DNA of 26,175 bases from Prorocentrum cordatum (Eukaryota > Sar > Dinophyceae > Prorocentrales > Prorocentraceae), in the NCBI GenBank assembly GCA_963575745.1, contig CAUYUJ010000845.1:15001-41175 (forward strand), read 5' to 3'. Positions 1-7,896 of this stretch are shown here, piece after piece (the first letter of the stretch is position 1; every line of letters begins with the position of its first letter). Below the pieces are notes generated by a model. The model was not told where the DNA came from and made no database searches. It worked only from the letters and a program-made list of their open reading frames with translations. The translations under genes were made by a program, and so were the position numbers.

Positions 1-745
1 GGCTGTCGGCGGTGAGGCAAGGACTTGGCCCTGAATAGACGGAGGAAGTCTCGAGCAGGGCTGCTGTTGTTGCTGGGAGCGGCGCCAGTGCTGAAGAGAG
101 TAGGGCGCTAGTCCAGCGTAAAGCAAATCGAAGTCTCGAGCGGGAGCGCTGGTTTTGTTGGGACGACGGCGTTCGGTGGCGAGGAGGAACACCGCCTTGA
201 GTAAGAAAGGAGGAAGCATCGAACGGGAGCTGTGGTTTTGTCGGGACGGGGGCTGTCGGCGGCGAGGAACAGCACCGTCCCGAGGAACAAGAGAGGAAAT
301 CTCGAGCGGGAGCGTTGTTGTTGCTGGGAGCGGCGCCAATTCAAAAGAGTTGGGCGCCAGTCCAGCGTAAAACGGAAAGAAGTCTCGGGCGGGAGCGCTG
401 GTTTTGTCGGGGCGGCGGTTTTCGGCGGCGAGGAGGAGCACTGCCTTGAGTACAAAAGGGAGGAAGCCTCGAGCGGGAGCGTTGTGTTTGCTGGGGGCGG
501 CGCCGATGAGAGAAAGACTAGCGCGCCAGTCCAAGGTAAAACGGGTGGAAGTCTCGAGCGGGATCGCTGGTTTTGTTAGGACGGCGGCTTTCGGCGGCGA
601 GCAAGAACACCAGCCCTGAGCAAAAGAAAAGAGGAAATCTCGAGCTGGAGTGTTGATGTCGTTGGGGGGCCGGTTTTGGCGGTCCCCCAAAACGCTCGAG
701 AGCGTGAGCCTCGTTTTCAATGAAAATGTAGCCGGCGCCTCGGTG
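1..745. repeat. Tandem array of ~84-bp repeat units
   Basis: At least eight diverged units are visible, anchored on the motif TCTCGAGCGGGAGCG (or close variants) starting near 49, 134, 217, 300, 383, 467, 552 and 638, so spacing is 83-86 bp. Two subtypes can be told apart. Type A continues GCTGGTTTTGT...GGACGGCGG. Type B continues GTTGTTGTTGCTGGGAGCGGCGCC. The order is B A A B A B A B, which suggests a two-unit higher-order repeat. The array probably starts before base 1. It ends in two adjacent hairpins: TTGGGGG (662-668) with CCCCCAA (684-690), and ACGCTC (692-697) with GAGCGT (700-705). Open frames across it simply mirror the repeat and I see no protein signature. Confidence 0.85.
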
Positions 746-944
746 AGAGCGCCAGGGCGCCTGTATGGGGTCCAACAATAATAATTGCTTGGTAATTTAC
801 ATCCAACAGCAACGCAACAAACAGATTTCTCATCACGAATTCCTTATTCAGCCACGCACGCAGGGACAATGAATGACCGTTCGGCCCCCTCATTCAGATA
901 TATATATATATATATATATATACATCTATAGATCCCATATTTTT
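746..944. other. Non-coding spacer with (TA)n microsatellite
   Basis: Short AT-richer spacer between the 84-bp array and the first dispersed repeat. It contains an uninterrupted TA dinucleotide run at about 897-922. Similar TA or TATG runs sit directly upstream of repeat copies B and E, so this run may belong to the head of that repeat family. No gene is visible. Confidence 0.6.
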
Positions 945-1740
945 ATTATAAGCCCAGGCGGGGGGACCCCCCCAAAAAAAACCAGACTCCCGGGATTTGG
1001 GGCTTTGGTGGACGGGCCTCGAAGCGGCCCCCCGGGCCTCGCAGGGCGTTTTGCCAAGCCTTCCCAGCACACCTAGGGCGATCAGGGGGGTCATCGGAGA
1101 AGTTCCAGAGACCCCCAAGACAGCACAGGAGCGCTCCAAGAGTGACCGACGTGACCTCAAGATGGCTCAAGAGGCCTCCAGGACGGCCCCAAAGGCTTCA
1201 AAAAGCCTCCAAGAGCACTCCCAAGAAGGCCCCAAGAGGCAAACATCATTGATTTTCTCTGGTTTTTGGTGAACTTTGGGGTTCTCCTCCTTTTGGCTTC
1301 CCGACGCTCCAATACGGCAGTCTTCTGGGCGTCCGAAGCCGCCTGGGAGGCTCCCAAATCGCCCCACAACCATCCGAAAGGGCTTCCAGGCAGTCCAAGA
1401 GAGCCCCAAAACGGCACAACAGGGGTCAAACATGGCCCTAAGAGAGCCCCATGGCGGCCCAAGACGGCCCCAAGACACCCTCCGAAGCATTCCACATCGT
1501 GACCCGGTTGTTCAGGGAGACCGCGGTTGGAGGCAGGGTGGCCCGAGGAAGCCCCCAGAACCTCCAGAACACGTCCAGGAGGCCTCCAGAAGGCTTTAAG
1601 AAAGCCTGAAACGTTTGTGAGGTCCCCAGAGGCTCTCCAAGGAGGAGCCTCCGCAAACAGAGCTGAGGAGGATGGGGAAAATGCGCAGGGCATGGCGAGA
1701 ACGAGGAAAAAGAAGCATGGAGGAAGGATCACGAATAAAC
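945..1740. repeat. Dispersed composite repeat, copy A
   Basis: Begins with a GGGGGGACCCCCCC block (about 959-971), then a degenerate array of ~11-nt units of the CCCAAGACGGC / CCAAGAGGGCC type. A T-rich core at about 1241-1315 follows (ATTGATTTTC...GGTTTTTGG...TTTTGGCTTCCCGACGCTCCAA), then more 11-nt units. The same architecture recurs at 2356, 3391, 5220, 6164 and 7070. On the minus strand the array reads as LGxSW-type peptide repeats with a basic stretch over the core. I treat this as a repeat, not a gene. Confidence 0.7.
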
Positions 1741-1870
1741 ATCATTTTAGCGGCGATGCTGGAAAAGGCAATAAGGACTTATCGCTAAAATGTCGGCTTG
1801 ACCTTCCTGCCATTCCGCCTGCATACCAAACTTCAAGGACCAAGGTGCATGGTGCGAAGCGCCACTGCAG
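1741..1870. other. Spacer with 8-bp inverted repeat
   Basis: Unassigned sequence between repeat copy A and the TATG microsatellite. It holds an inverted repeat, TTTTAGCG (1746-1753) with CGCTAAAA (1784-1791), that could form a long-looped stem. No gene is seen. Confidence 0.4.
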
Positions 1871-2355
1871 TCTATGTATGTATGTATGTATGTATGTATG
1901 CATGTATGTATGTATGTATGTATGTATGTATGTATGTATGTATGTATGTATGTAGATACGTATGTACGTATGTACGTATGTACGTATGTACGTATGTGCG
2001 TATGTGCGTATGTATGTATGTACGTATGTACGTATGCACGTATGCATGCATGCATGCATGCATGCATGCATGCATGCATGCATGTATGTATGTATGTATG
2101 TTATGGTATGTTATGTTATGTTATGGTATGGTATGCTATGTTATGTTATGTATGTATGTATGCATGTATGTATGTATGCATGTATGTATGTATGTGTGTA
2201 TGTATGTATGTATGTATGTATGTATGTATGTATGTATGTATGAACGAATGTATGTATGTATGTATGTATGTATGTATGTATGTATGTATGTATGTATGTA
2301 TGTATGTATGTATGTATGTATGTATGTGTATATATATATACACATGTATGTATGG
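1871..2355. repeat. (TATG)n mosaic microsatellite
   Basis: About 485 bp of tetranucleotide repeat. The TATG runs are interrupted by TACG/TGCG variants (about 1955-2040), a TGCA run (about 2041-2080), pentameric TTATG/GTATG units (about 2097-2150), and again TATG up to a short TATATA stretch at 2330-2341. Any reading frame here gives only MYVC or HTYI repeats and is not a gene. Confidence 0.95.
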
Positions 2356-3085
2356 GTAGGGGTCCCAGGGCCCCCCAAAGTGCATAGATTTATCTTCTGG
2401 CCGTTTCGGGCCCGGCGGGGGGCGCCACAAACGCCAAAGGGGGAGGGCGCCAACATGGCCCAATAGCGCTCCAAGAGAGCCCAAAACACCACAGGAGCGT
2501 TTCAAAATTGGTCCAACATGGCTTGAAGACAGCCCAGGAGGGCTTCAAGACGGCCAGGATGCCCTCAAAAGGATTCCCACGAGGCACTCAGGAGGCGAAA
2601 CAAGTTGGTTTTCTCGAGGGTTTTTGAATGGTTTTCGTGTTCTTGCTGTTTCGTGCTTCCGACGGTCCAAGACAGCCCACGAGGTCCCAGAACTCAGCTC
2701 AAGGCGGCCCAAGAGGCACCCAAAGAGGGCGCCACGACGGCGCAAGAGTCCCAAGACGGCCCAAGAGTGCCCCAAAACGGCCCAAGAGGCGCCCAAGATC
2801 CCAAGAGGGCCCCAAGACGGCCCCAAGAGGGGCCCAAGAGGGGGAACACGAACCGACAAATCGAGCCTTCGCCCCAAGAGGCCTCCAGGAGGCCCCCAAC
2901 AGAGCCCAAGAGGCCCCACAGGGGCCCAAAAAGACGCCCCACAAGCACCCCAAACGGCCCCCAAGAGGCCTCCAAAACTGCCTTCAAGAGGCTCCTGTGA
3001 AGCCTCCCGCGAATTCCAAACGATTTTCCAAGAGGCCTCTAACCCTCAACCCAGGCACGGTGTCGTCATGGGCCGAAGGCCGTTA
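2356..3085. repeat. Dispersed composite repeat, copy B (most complete)
   Basis: The head is GGGGTCCCAGGGCCCCCC (about 2359-2376), directly after a microsatellite. An 11-nt CAAGA-phased array follows, then the T-rich core at about 2598-2672, a second array, and a tail at about 3030-3075 (GAGGCCTCTAACCCTCAACCCAGGCACGGTG in pieces). The tail closely matches the tail of copy E near 6900-6945. This head/array/core/array/tail order defines a repeat of about 730 bp. Confidence 0.7.
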
Positions 3086-3390
3086 ACGAGAACGTGAGCC
3101 GAGAACCCAAGATCTTCGCCCCAGGAGACCCCTGGGAGGGGTCAAGAGGTCACCAAGAAGCTTGGCGACAGATCACCGGTCGACCGGTCGATGAGAGCGG
3201 AGGGGGAGAAATGAGGAAGAGGCAGGAGGAAGCAGATAATGTTGACCTCATTATTCACGACCGCCTTGTTATCTCAATGCGGTCAGTTCTCGACCAGCTA
3301 GAACCTAAGCGAGCGCGAAGCGCGCGCGCGATGGTTCTAGTATAATATAAACAAAGACAAATACGCTTCCCCACACCTCCGGAGCATCTA
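3086..3390. other. Intergenic spacer with palindrome and cruciform-like hairpin
   Basis: No gene is recognised. It contains the perfect 14-bp palindrome ACCGGTCGACCGGT (3176-3189) and a two-level hairpin: CTAGAACC (3298-3305) with GGTTCTAG (3333-3340), enclosing a GC-alternating inner stem GCGCG-AAG-CGCGC. An AT-rich stretch (TATAATATAAAC) follows directly. Confidence 0.5.
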
Positions 3391-3704
3391 GGGGGCTCCG
3401 GGTACCGCGCCCTTGGGCCTCCCGGGGAGGCCCCTAAACCCTCCAGGACGGCCCGCAAAGGGCCCCAGAACGCAAGAAAAACAGCCCAAGACGCTGTCAA
3501 GCAGTCCAGGAAATCCTTCCGACGGCTTCCCAGGCTCCCAGGATCGTCGAAGACTTAACCAAAAGGCCTCCAAGAGGCCCCAAAGACCTCCGAGAGGGGC
3601 CCCGCGAGGGCCCGAAGAGCCCCAAATCCTTAATTGTCAATTCGTTTTTTCAAGGTTTTTGGCCTTTTCGCGTTTTCGAGCTTCCAAGAGACCGCCCAGG
3701 CTGG
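3391..3704. repeat. Dispersed composite repeat, copy C (left part, interrupted)
   Basis: 11-nt-type units followed by the T-rich core at about 3628-3692. The copy stops abruptly at 3704, where the spliced-leader relict begins. Array-like sequence resumes at about 5082 after the inserted cDNA, so the right part of this copy is probably 5082-5155. Confidence 0.65.
3695..3704. repeat. Left target-site duplication of the retroposed cDNA
   Basis: CCCAGGCTGG ends directly before the spliced-leader relict and recurs exactly at 5082-5091. A 10-bp direct repeat flanking a processed cDNA is the expected footprint of target-primed insertion. The surrounding array is rich in CCCAGG, so chance is not excluded; the exact abutment to the leader relict is what makes it convincing. 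Confidence 0.6.
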
Positions 3705-3726
3705 TCCGTAGCCATTTGGGCTCAAG
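3705..3726 (+). other. Relict dinoflagellate spliced leader (DinoSL)
   Basis: The 22 bases match the DinoSL consensus except for one T-to-G change at leader position 14 (base 3718). The leader is added to dinoflagellate mRNAs by trans-splicing and is not normally present upstream of genes in genomic DNA. A genomic copy joined to a coding sequence therefore indicates that the gene was reverse-transcribed from a mature mRNA and reinserted. It lies 59 bases before the first in-frame ATG of the channel gene. Confidence 0.9.
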
Positions 3727-3785
3727 GGCTCCCGGAGGCACCCGATGGGCGGCGGCGGCGCGGGCGAGGCCGGCGGGGCCGCGGC

Positions 3786-4847
3786 ATGGCGCCTGCGAGA
3801 AACGGTGGTGAGATCCTCAGGCTTCCGGGTGTGATCTCTGTCGGTGATGAGTCCGATGCGGCCACGGAGGCGACAAAGGAAGTGCGGGTGCGCCTCACCG
3901 TCTGTGATGTTCCAGAGATAACGATATCGGCGAGCCGTTTCAGCTGCAACTTCTTCCTGGAGGCATCCTGGCTCGACGAGAGCATGAAAGATGAGGATGC
4001 GTTGGACGTTGGAGAGTGGGCTCCGCAATTTCCTGTCAAGGGCCAGTCAACACATGGCCGGTGGATCCCGATGCTTCATTTTTACAATGTTCTGGAGCTC
4101 AAGGATAAGGAGGACTGGTATGTTGTCTACAAACGAGACCGCGAGGGCATGGAACTCCTGCCGACTCCTGTGGTCTGCTACCGCATGAGGGCCACTGGCG
4201 TATTTCGCGAAAGGTTCGAGCTGTACGAGTTTCCATTTGATTCGCAGGACCTGCAAATACAAATCGTGTCATTGCATCCATGTGTCGACCTGCTCGCGCA
4301 AGAAGAGCATCTGTCTGGGAAGATGAACATTGTTCTGAAGATGAATCACACTGATGAGTACGCATGCGTTGCTCCTGGAGATGATAAAGACAGGTTCACT
4401 TTGTACGACGAGTACATCATCCAAAATTTTGTCCGTGAGGAGAACGAGAGAACTTTAGCTGACCATTCAACGACGAGGAAGACGTACCCTTTGCTGACAC
4501 TCTACCTTAAGGTGACGCGACGGCCGGGATTCTACCTCTGGCAGGTGTATTTTCCGATGTGGATGTTGGTGGTCCTTGCATTTTCTGTTTTGCTACTCCC
4601 AGTCAACGACTTCGGAAACCGCTTGAGCTATCTGTCGACCCTTCTGCTTGCTGCAATTGCGTACAAGAATTGGATAGGAGATGCCTTGCCCAAGTGTTCG
4701 TACCTAACTTTTCTTGACAAGTACGTGCTTTTCTCCATTGGTGTTATTTTCGTTACCACGATAGAGAGTGCCATCGTTTTTTGGTTGTGGAAGCACATGT
4801 CTGGTCCTGAGGACTTCGCCCCAGAGGACTTCACCAAAGAGGACTGA
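3786..4847 (+). CDS. Pentameric ligand-gated ion channel subunit (Cys-less, lacks TM4), retrogene
   Basis: 353 aa, intronless. The N-terminal half has the beta-sandwich signatures of the Cys-loop receptor superfamily: a W-L-D stretch near residue 62, a W-I-P...N motif, and F-x-x-x-F-E-L-Y-E-F-P-F-D-S-Q-D-L (FPFD loop). The usual second loop cysteine is absent, as in prokaryotic-type channels. TM1 is about residues 249-271 after R-R-P-G-F-Y, TM2 about 280-297 (pore helix), and TM3 about 314-335 after L-x-x-x-D-K-Y. The protein ends 18 residues after TM3, so the fourth helix and the cytoplasmic loop are missing. No signal peptide is evident. ATG 3786 is the first in-frame start after the leader relict, and the frame is open upstream without an ATG. 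Family level is confident; ligand and ion selectivity cannot be told. The missing TM4 suggests either a divergent or a non-functional copy. Confidence 0.85.
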   Translation: MAPARNGGEILRLPGVISVGDESDAATEATKEVRVRLTVCDVPEITISASRFSCNFFLEASWLDESMKDEDALDVGEWAPQFPVKGQSTHGRWIPMLHFYNVLELKDKEDWYVVYKRDREGMELLPTPVVCYRMRATGVFRERFELYEFPFDSQDLQIQIVSLHPCVDLLAQEEHLSGKMNIVLKMNHTDEYACVAPGDDKDRFTLYDEYIIQNFVREENERTLADHSTTRKTYPLLTLYLKVTRRPGFYLWQVYFPMWMLVVLAFSVLLLPVNDFGNRLSYLSTLLLAAIAYKNWIGDALPKCSYLTFLDKYVLFSIGVIFVTTIESAIVFWLWKHMSGPEDFAPEDFTKED

Positions 4848-5081
4848 CCAGCGAGAGCTGAACTTGGGCACATGTCGGTCTTCGACCCATTGACGTGACG
4901 CCGAAGCTAAGGTTGTACATTCACATTGGCCGCGCATTGCATGACAACGTTTGCCCACATTCGGCGACTGCGCCACCACCCGTGGAGACAGACGTTGTTC
5001 CCGCCAGGTGACGCAGGAGTTGCACTGGGAGGTTGCTCGTCCAACCCTGCAAGCACCGTCATGGTTTGCACCCAATACCAC
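4848..5081 (+). other. Probable 3' UTR of the retroposed cDNA
   Basis: Non-repetitive sequence between the channel stop codon and the right copy of the CCCAGGCTGG duplication. It has no coding signature and lacks the 11-nt array character of both flanks, so it most likely came with the inserted cDNA. No poly-A tract remains before the duplication, which is a weak point of the retroposition model or a sign of age. Confidence 0.45.
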
Positions 5082-5091
5082 CCCAGGCTGG
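5082..5091. repeat. Right target-site duplication of the retroposed cDNA
   Basis: Exact second copy of CCCAGGCTGG (first copy 3695-3704). Array-like sequence of repeat copy C resumes immediately after it. Confidence 0.55.
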
Positions 5092-5219
5092 CGGAATGGG
5101 CCAAGACACCGCCCCAGGACCGTTCAAGATGGCCCGAGGGCGGGAGCAGGAGGGGTCCTCCTCCTCCTCCTCCTCCTCCTCCTCCTCCTCCTCCTCCTCC
5201 TCCTCCTCCTCCTCCCCCT
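5092..5219. repeat. Remainder of repeat copy C and (TCC)n microsatellite
   Basis: 5092-5155 is CCAAGA-type array sequence. Its segment CAGGACCGTTCAAGATGG... resembles 5650-5692 in copy D. An uninterrupted TCC trinucleotide run follows at about 5156-5214. Frames through it give polyproline, polyserine or polyleucine and are not genes. Confidence 0.85.
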
Positions 5220-5830
5220 TCGTTCGTCCTACCCCCCTCCTCCTGGCGCCGGGGGGGAACGCCCGGATCCAGTGGCCCCGAATCTGGAGCAGGAGGCCCC
5301 CAGGAGGCCCCCGAGAGGCCTCCAGGACCCCCCGGAGGCCCCCCACGGGCCCCAGATTCCGGAGGGGCCCCCAGACAGTTTCCCTCGAGGCTCCCGAGCA
5401 CAGTCCGCGAGAGCTCCTCCGAGAGCCGTGCCCCGAGAGTTTCCAAAGAGGGTCAGATCGTTGATTGCCATTTGTTTTTTCACGGCTTTTGGCCTTCTCA
5501 CGTTTTCGAGCTGACAACGTTCCGAGACACCGAAGAGGCCCCCTAAGACCGCCCCAAGACGGCCGACGAGGCCCCCAAGAGAGCCCAAGACGGCCCCGGG
5601 GAGACTCAAGATTGCCCAAGAGGCGCCCAAGACGGCCCAAGAGCGCCCCAGGACCGTGCAAAGTGGGCCCGAGAGCGGGAGCAGGAGGCCCGAACAGGTA
5701 TCTGACAAGCCTCCAGGACCCCCCAGAGGCCCCCAACAAGCCCCAGACCCCTGACAGTCCTTCAAAAAAGCCCCACGAGGTCCCCACGATAGTTCAAGAG
5801 AGCTCCGAATGACGTCCCGAGAGGGCCCGA
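5220..5830. repeat. Dispersed composite repeat, copy D
   Basis: GGGGGGG- and GGCCCC-rich head, 11-nt-type array, T-rich core at about 5455-5528 (GATTGCCATTTG...GGCTTTTGGCC...CGTTTTCGAGC), then a further array. The core resembles copy C most closely, sharing TTTTGGCC and CGTTTTCGAGC. Confidence 0.7.
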
Positions 5831-5854
5831 AGAGGCTTTTCTTTCGACTATGTC

Positions 5855-5856
5855 TA

Positions 5857-5892
<36 letters not shown>

Positions 5893-6160
5893 TTGTACAT
5901 TGACATGTGTGTATACATGTGTATATATATGTATATATATATATAGATATATATGTACATGTGTGTATACATATGTATATGTATGTTTGTACATGAGCAC
6001 CAACATAACATTTTACACATAGATGTATGCAAGCACGCCGTGTATGTATGTATGTATGTATGTATGTATGTATGTATGTATGTATGTATGTATGGTAATG
6101 ACATATAAATAACTAGATATATATATATATATATATATATAAGTATAAATATAATATAAA
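5855..6160. repeat. (TA)n / (TATG)n microsatellite cluster
   Basis: TA runs at about 5858-5888 and 5925-5952, a TATG run at about 6041-6093, and another TA run at about 6116-6141. Directly downstream is the head of repeat copy E, the same order as at 2330-2356. Confidence 0.9.
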
Positions 6161-6163
6161 TAT

Positions 6164-6950
6164 CATGTCCACCTGGGGCGAGGCCGGGGGCCCCGGGACA
6201 GGTGCCTCCACCCCCCATGGCGGGACTGGGGCTCATTTTCCTTGTGTTTTTACAGGGTTTCCGCGTCCTGGGCCTCGGAGGGCGCCGCCTCCGACCCCCC
6301 ATGGGCCAGGAGGGCCTCCAGAGGCTCCCAAGACGGCCCAAGCGGGCCCCGAGTCGCCGAAAGACCGCTCCAGGACGCCCAAGATAGGCCCAATACGGCC
6401 CGAGAGGCCCCCCAAGGCACTCCACGACGCTTCAAGACGCCTCTCCAGAGCGCTTCCAGAGGCCGAAATCGTCAAGTTTACTAAGGTTTTCGACCGATTT
6501 TGGCCTTCCAGCCTTTTCGGCTGTCCGACGTTCCAAGATGGCTCAAGAGGCCCCCAAGAGCGCCCTAAGACGGCCCAAGAGGGCCCCAAGACGGCCCCAG
6601 AGTCGCCCAAGACAGCCCAACAGAGCCCCAAGACGGCCCCAAGATGCGCCCAAGAGGGGGACCACGACTCCCAAATTCGACCCTCCGGCTTGAAGAGTGC
6701 CCCAGGAGGCCCCAAGGAGCCCCCAAGAGGCCCCAGGATGCCCCCAACAGGCACCCAGGAGGCCCAAACGAGGCCTACAGAGGCCACAAAACAGCCCCGA
6801 GGAGGCCCCACAACGGTCCAAAAACGGCTACCGAAAAGCTGCAAAACTGCCTTCACGACGTCCCCGACAGGCCAACCACGAGATCCAAAGCAACACCCAT
6901 GAGGCCTCTGACCCACCACCCAGGGCACGGTGGCGGCAACAGTTAACAGC
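6164..6950. repeat. Dispersed composite repeat, copy E
   Basis: The GGGGCCCCGGGA head at about 6187-6199 follows a microsatellite. A second partial T-rich segment lies at about 6231-6285, then an array, the main T-rich core at about 6466-6540, a long 11-nt array, and a tail at about 6900-6945 (GAGGCCTCTGACCCACCACC, then CAGGGCACGGTGG) matching copy B. The reverse strand carries the longest LGxSW-type open frame of the region (6233-6997), which I interpret as a by-product of the 11-nt period. Confidence 0.7.
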
Positions 6951-7069
6951 ACTTCTGTGCAACAGCAAAATGTACCCGCGGAGCCTTCCTGCAACACTCG
7001 CCTGCAGGAGGAGGATGCAGATCAGTAGGAAGAGGAGACTTGGATTGGGAGGAGGAGGAGGGACGAGGA
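6951..7069. other. Spacer, purine-rich at its right end
   Basis: Short unassigned sequence between repeat copies E and F. The right half is GGA-rich (about 7020-7070). No gene is visible. Confidence 0.4.
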
Positions 7070-7611
7070 GTAGAAGAGGCCTCCAGACAGCTCCAAGACA
7101 GCCGAAGAAGGCTTCCCAGAAGTCCCAGGGCGGACCACAGTCGGATCACAAGTCAGGTGCCTTGAGGCCCCCACACAAGAAGGACCCAAGAGGGCCCGAG
7201 AGGGCCCCAAGACGGCCCCAAGAGAGGCCCAAGAAGGGAAACATGAACCGAGAATCCGAGCTTTCTACCCCGAGAGGGTCTCGGGAAGTCCCAGGAGGCC
7301 CCCAATCGGATCCAAGAGGCCCCCAAGAAGCTCCCAAGAGGGCCGACGAGGTTCCAAGAGATCTCCCAAGGTGGCCCCAAGAGGCACAACTCATTGTTTT
7401 ACGATTGGGCTTTGACGGTTTTTTCCTGCCTTTTGGCATCCCGATGCTCCAAGACGGCCCAAGAGGCTTCCAATACCGCTCCCATATAGAGGAAGAGGCC
7501 TCCAAGAGGGCCCCAAGACGGCCCGCGAGGGCCCCAAAACGGTGCTTGAGGCGCCCAAGGCGGCCCGAGAGGGCCCCAAGAGCCCCAAGAGAGGCCCAAG
7601 AAGGGGAACGC
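7070..7611. repeat. Dispersed composite repeat, copy F (truncated by the LTR element)
   Basis: 11-nt array, T-rich core at about 7391-7455 (CATTGTTTTACGATTGGGC...CCTTTTGGCATCCCGATGCTCCAAGACGG), then an array that runs right up to the 5' LTR. Comparable array sequence does not resume after the 3' LTR, so the insertion boundary is not a simple interruption of this copy. Confidence 0.65.
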
Positions 7612-7896
7612 ACTTTAAACGGAGAAGGTTAAAGGCGAGGTATAAATCGAGCATGTACCGCTGCCGTGCCTGGCTCAAGCCGGGCCCGGCCTGATATGTG
7701 ACTGTGCCTCACCGAGGCGCACTACTTGCATCTGAGATCGGAAAACATCCTTTCCATTGACGATGCCCATCTTACTCTATACTCCAGATCCCATGCTTCG
7801 TCTCGCTCTCTTGCTCATGCGATATGAGCCAAAGCCTGGGATATGGCAACGCCTAAGGCGTAACACATACCTAAGCTTACCAGCCTGTTTTCGACT
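7612..7896 (+). repeat. 5' LTR (285 bp)
   Basis: Matches 23633-23917 over its full length with four substitutions: two adjacent ones after the GGGCCCGGC block, and two single C/T changes in the right half. The ends are ACTTTAAACGG... and ...GTTTTCGACT, so the canonical TG/CA termini are missing. It contains a TATAAAT box (7641-7647), a leader-like segment (7664-7679), and the first ATG of the long polyprotein frame (7763). Confidence 0.92.
7641..7647 (+). promoter_or_regulatory. Putative TATA box in the LTR
   Basis: TATAAAT lies 29 bases inside the LTR; the 3' LTR has the same box at 23662-23668. A start site about 25-30 bases downstream would fall near 7670 and make U3 very short (about 60 bp). 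Position and match fit an LTR core promoter, but TATA boxes are uncommon in dinoflagellate genes, so this is inference from sequence alone. Confidence 0.5.

Noticed and set aside
1798-2466. Open frames of MYVC or HTYI repeats
   Set aside because: Direct translation of the TATG microsatellite in several frames at once.
4926-5546. Open frames with polyproline, polyserine or polyleucine
   Set aside because: They are created by the (TCC)n run at 5156-5214.
5229-6425. Minus-strand open frame of 398 codons, and similar ones at 1157-1732, 2545-2964, 6233-6997 and 7146-7613
   Set aside because: They consist of LGxSW repeats produced by the ~11-nt array and HTYI runs from microsatellites. No conserved domain and no start context; kept only as a low-level finding.
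7763-7896. Separate short gene inside each LTR
   Set aside because: The frame in the 3' LTR runs into unrelated flank after the LTR; the ATG is better explained as the polyprotein start or an upstream ATG.
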